Assembly: GCA_003231035.1 (NCBI GenBank)
Contig: QIHU01000004.1
Coordinates: 1-8,419, forward strand
Source: Acidobacteriota bacterium
Lineage (GTDB): Bacteria; Acidobacteriota; Thermoanaerobaculia; Multivoradales; SZUA-115
Length of the DNA: 8,419 bases
Direction: 5' to 3'
In this document: positions 6,444 to 8,419 of the stretch, one piece after another
Layout: the number at the start of each line of letters is the position of its first letter
How positions within the stretch are numbered: the first letter of the stretch is position 1
The notes under the pieces: generated by a model
Told to the model about the DNA's origin: nothing
Database searches by the model: none
The model's input: the letters and a program-made list of their open reading frames with translations, nothing else
Program-made: the position numbers and the translations under genes

Positions 6444-7127
6444 ATGCCGCGCCCCGCGTCTCAGAGCTGGAAAGAATACCTAGGCCCCGGCGCGGTGGCT
6501 TCTCTATTGCTCGCGGTTGTGACGGCGATCGCTGGACTCGGTCTACCGATCCTCTGGCGTCTGCGCCAAGTGCTTCAAGTCGCCGCGCGAGATGACAGGC
6601 GCTCGGGCGACGCCGTCTTGATCCTCGGCCGTAGCCTCGACTCCGACCAGCTCGGGGCCGTCTTTCGCGCGCGCCTCGACCACGGACTAGCCCTCTGGCG
6701 GGAAGGGCTGGCCGATCATCTCATTGTCGCCGGAGGACTGACCGGAAGCGCGGTGCGCAGCGAGGCCGTAGTCGGTAAGGAATATCTAGAAGCCCAAGGC
6801 GCCCCCGCCTCGGCCGTGGTGGCCGAGGATCGCAGCCGCCACACCCTGGAAAATCTCTTCTTCGTCCGCGAAAAGCTACGCGAGTGCGGCTGGCGGCGTC
6901 TGCTGGTGGTCTCGGACCCTCTCCACCTAGCCAGAACCGCGGCCCTGGCCCGCGGCCTGGGAATGGTAATCTCGACCTGCCCCGCGGTCGCCGCGCCCCC
7001 GAAACGAGGTGGCCTAGGCTGGTGGTCTCGGGCCCTCCGCGAGGCGGGCATGCTGCATTGGTACCACGTAGGCGTCGCCTACAGCCGGTTGATAGGTTCG
7101 GAGAAGTTGTTGTCCCGGGTGCGTTAA
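6444..7127 (+). CDS. YdcF/SanA/ElyC-family (DUF218) membrane-anchored protein
   Basis: 227 residues. One TM segment at about 14-37 anchors the N-terminus, with the DUF218 domain from about residue 55 to the end. Family landmarks: DAVLILGRSL (56-65), the RLDHGLALWREGLADHLIVAGG segment (77-98), SEAVVGKEYL (106-115), the acidic EDRSRHTLEN (128-137), and RLLVVSDPLHLARTAALARGLG (152-173), which matches the S-x-P-x-H-x-x-R core. Characterised relatives (SanA, ElyC) affect envelope barrier function and late cell-wall precursor steps in enterobacteria; the biochemical activity here is not known. The last 45 or so residues are basic and aromatic and might lie along the membrane. The gene is divergent from the sigma factor across 128 nt. 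No Shine-Dalgarno sequence is seen, so a leaderless start is likely; the ATG is the first start with family-like sequence after it. Confidence 0.88.
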   Translation: MPRPASQSWKEYLGPGAVASLLLAVVTAIAGLGLPILWRLRQVLQVAARDDRRSGDAVLILGRSLDSDQLGAVFRARLDHGLALWREGLADHLIVAGGLTGSAVRSEAVVGKEYLEAQGAPASAVVAEDRSRHTLENLFFVREKLRECGWRRLLVVSDPLHLARTAALARGLGMVISTCPAVAAPPKRGGLGWWSRALREAGMLHWYHVGVAYSRLIGSEKLLSRVR

Positions 7128-7214
7128 GGCTGCCCGAGACGCGAAGCGGCGAGCCAACGGCCGTTCCTATCGGACCGCGGCACCGAGAGGCGAGCATAGC
7201 GAGGCGCGAGGACG

Positions 7215-7236
7215 AAAAAACACTCCACCCAAGAGT
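7215..7236 (-). terminator. Possible weak terminator of the winged-helix gene
   Basis: On the minus strand a 4-bp stem (7233-7236 with 7222-7225) around a 7-nt loop is followed after one G by six T (7220-7215). The stem is too short to be convincing. The position about 70 nt past the stop at 7304, in the convergent gap with the YdcF-family gene, is its main support. Confidence 0.25.
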
Positions 7237-7303
7237 TCGAGTCTCCCGCGCAGTGGCCTAAGGCCGCGGGCACGGACCGTGGGAGGGCACGGATCGGCTC
7301 TCT

Positions 7304-7675
7304 TCACAAAGCGGAGGTGATTGTTTGAACCCGAAGGGTGAGTTGCGCCGGAGCGTGAAGAGAGACGACAAGGAGTGCACTCCCACGCTCGCAGCCGCGA
7401 ATGGTCTCGACATAGCGCGGCTGGCGGGCATCGTCACCCAGTGCCTTGGGCAGCTCGTAGAGCACCGTAGCCACCGCTTCGTCCGAGGTGAAGGCACCCT
7501 GCCAAACCTGATCGACCAACTCCTGCTTGCCCACCACACCGCCACCACGCTCGACCAGGCAGCCCAAGACGGCCATCACCTTCGGTCCCACGCGGCGCTC
7601 TTCGCCGTCGCGGCTCAAGGTGTTGAGTTCAGGGTGGACGAGCCATTCGCCGACTCGAAACTCGGTCTCTTGCAT
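7304..7675 (-). CDS. Short OmpR/CadC-type winged-helix DNA-binding protein without sensor domain
   Basis: 123 residues from the ATG at 7675. FRVGEWLVHPELNTLSRDG, then VGPKVMAVLGCLVERGGGVVGKQELVDQVW and the recognition part AVATVLYELPKALGDDARQPRYVETI, give a near-complete Trans_reg_C winged helix. Related acidobacterial proteins usually continue through a GYRL wing into a TM segment and a TolB/WD40 or TPR half, several hundred residues in all. Here the wing reads RGCERGSALLV with no GYRL, and the protein stops about 20 residues later. It is therefore either a stand-alone regulator or the surviving N-terminus of a broken gene; no frame downstream restores the missing part. It lies 18 nt after the M24 peptidase stop, in the same frame, with no good Shine-Dalgarno sequence and a run of seven C before the ATG, so translation may be coupled or weak. 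Confidence 0.75.
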   Translation of the reverse strand: MQETEFRVGEWLVHPELNTLSRDGEERRVGPKVMAVLGCLVERGGGVVGKQELVDQVWQGAFTSDEAVATVLYELPKALGDDARQPRYVETIRGCERGSALLVVSLHAPAQLTLRVQTITSAL

Positions 7676-7693
7676 TGCGCAGGGGGGGTTGCC

Positions 7694-8419
7694 TTACCCG
7701 ATGACGTGCCAGCGGGTCTGCCGGCCGGCCAGGTAGATCACGGTGTTGCCATCGAAGAGGGCACTCTGCTCCAGCTTGATCTGGATCAGCTGACCGTCCC
7801 AGCTCGCCAGCGGGGCCTTGATGTTGCCCTCGATGGCGTAGCCGGTCGAAGGGTATAGCTTCCAGTCCCCCCGTACCGGGGTGTCGCCTTGGTTGTCCCA
7901 CATGCCGATCGTCGGTCCCGGTGCGTGGCCGAAGAAACCGAGGGGGTGGGTGTAGACGCTCGACTGGATCTCCTCCGCTTCGGCGGCGCGCAGCGCGGCG
8001 GCGAGAATCTGATTGCCGGTGCGACCGGTCACGAACTCGGCGGTGAGGAGATCTTGCCAGCGGTTACCGATGGCCAATGCCTGGCGCAAGTCCGCGGGCA
8101 CGGCCGACTCGCCTGGACGCAAGACGTAGCCCATCTCTTGGGTGTCGGTACACAGACGCAAGTAGCAGATCCCGACATCGGTATGCAGCACGTCGCCCGG
8201 CTGGATAACGCCGCCGGTGCCACAGAAGGGGTCGTCGGCCTCACAGGCGAGCCCCCGCCGTTGCGCGTTGACGTAGGGCTGAAACCAGATCGGAAGTTCC
8301 AGCTCGCTGAACCGTTGGCGGATATACCAGGCGACGTCGTCGGTGGTGGTGGCGCCGGGGGTGATGACCGCGCTTGAGAAGGCCTCGGCGATCACCCCGC
8401 GGGCGAGCTCAACCACATG
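7694..8419 (-). CDS. M24-family metallopeptidase (Xaa-Pro aminopeptidase-like), C-terminal domain, partial
   Basis: The frame is open from the right edge to TAA at 7694-7696; the N-terminus is outside the window. Numbering from the GTG codon at 8416, which is not necessarily the true start, the pita-bread metal ligands are all visible: Asp80 (HTDVG), Asp91 (TDTQ, 11 residues later as in aminopeptidase P), His157 (HPLG), Glu196 (AIEGN) and Glu216 (IKLE). His164 fits the second active-site His of the H-x-x-G-x-x-x-H pattern. An active two-metal hydrolase removing N-terminal residues before proline, or a relative, is expected; substrate is unknown. The stretch between His157 and Glu196 is about 10 residues longer than in the E. 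coli enzyme. The domain ends normally at WHVIG. The winged-helix gene follows 18 nt downstream. Confidence 0.92.
   Translation of the reverse strand, partial: HVVELARGVIAEAFSSAVITPGATTTDDVAWYIRQRFSELELPIWFQPYVNAQRRGLACEADDPFCGTGGVIQPGDVLHTDVGICYLRLCTDTQEMGYVLRPGESAVPADLRQALAIGNRWQDLLTAEFVTGRTGNQILAAALRAAEAEEIQSSVYTHPLGFFGHAPGPTIGMWDNQGDTPVRGDWKLYPSTGYAIEGNIKAPLASWDGQLIQIKLEQSALFDGNTVIYLAGRQTRWHVIG

Noticed and set aside
5722..6483. Long plus-strand open frame opposite the sigma factor
   Set aside because: The minus strand carries full sigma region 2 and 4 sequence; the plus frame has low-complexity, non-family content.
7304..7420. Simple frameshift in the winged-helix gene
   Set aside because: None of the three minus-strand frames after RYVETI gives a GYRL wing or a TM segment.
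7325..8377. Two plus-strand open frames opposite the winged-helix and M24 genes
   Set aside because: Both are antisense to well-supported domains with intact metal ligands or HTH motifs.

Overview
The window reads as a high-GC bacterial chromosome segment, most likely from Acidobacteriota. This is inferred from three things found together: a PF07638-type ECF sigma factor directly upstream of a kinase-TM-TPR Ser/Thr kinase, a CadC-style winged-helix regulator, and high GC throughout. No rRNA, tRNA, CRISPR array, transposase or phage gene was seen.

Layout, left to right. (1) 1-658, minus strand: N-terminal part of a two-TM sensor histidine kinase, cut by the window edge. (2) 731-1462, plus strand, divergent from the kinase: an isochorismatase/N-carbamoylsarcosine-amidase-fold protein in which all three catalytic positions (Asp, Lys, Cys) are replaced, so probably a pseudoenzyme. 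(3) 1613-3088, plus strand: an unrecognised secreted, cysteine-rich protein with a clear ribosome binding site and signal peptide. (4) 3089-3242: a convergent intergenic region holding three hairpins. (5) 3243-5732 and 5743-6315, minus strand: a two-gene operon, ECF sigma factor first, then a Ser/Thr protein kinase with one TM segment and an extracytoplasmic TPR domain of 42-residue repeats. (6) 6444-7127, plus strand, divergent from the sigma factor: a DUF218/YdcF (SanA/ElyC-like) membrane-anchored protein. (7) 7304-7675 and 7694-8419, minus strand: a short winged-helix DNA-binding protein lacking the usual sensor half, and upstream of it in the same reading frame the C-terminal catalytic domain of an M24 metallopeptidase that runs off the right edge.

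How they may work together: the sigma factor and kinase form a plausible signalling pair, with the TPR domain sensing outside the membrane and the kinase acting on the sigma factor or its partners. The histidine kinase and YdcF-like protein also point to envelope sensing and maintenance, but no shared pathway can be shown from the sequence. The two plus-strand genes at 731 and 6444 lack Shine-Dalgarno sequences and have -10-like hexamers 9-10 nt before their ATG, which suggests leaderless transcripts. The most unusual items are the triad-less isochorismatase homologue, the in-frame M24/winged-helix pair, and the orphan secreted protein.
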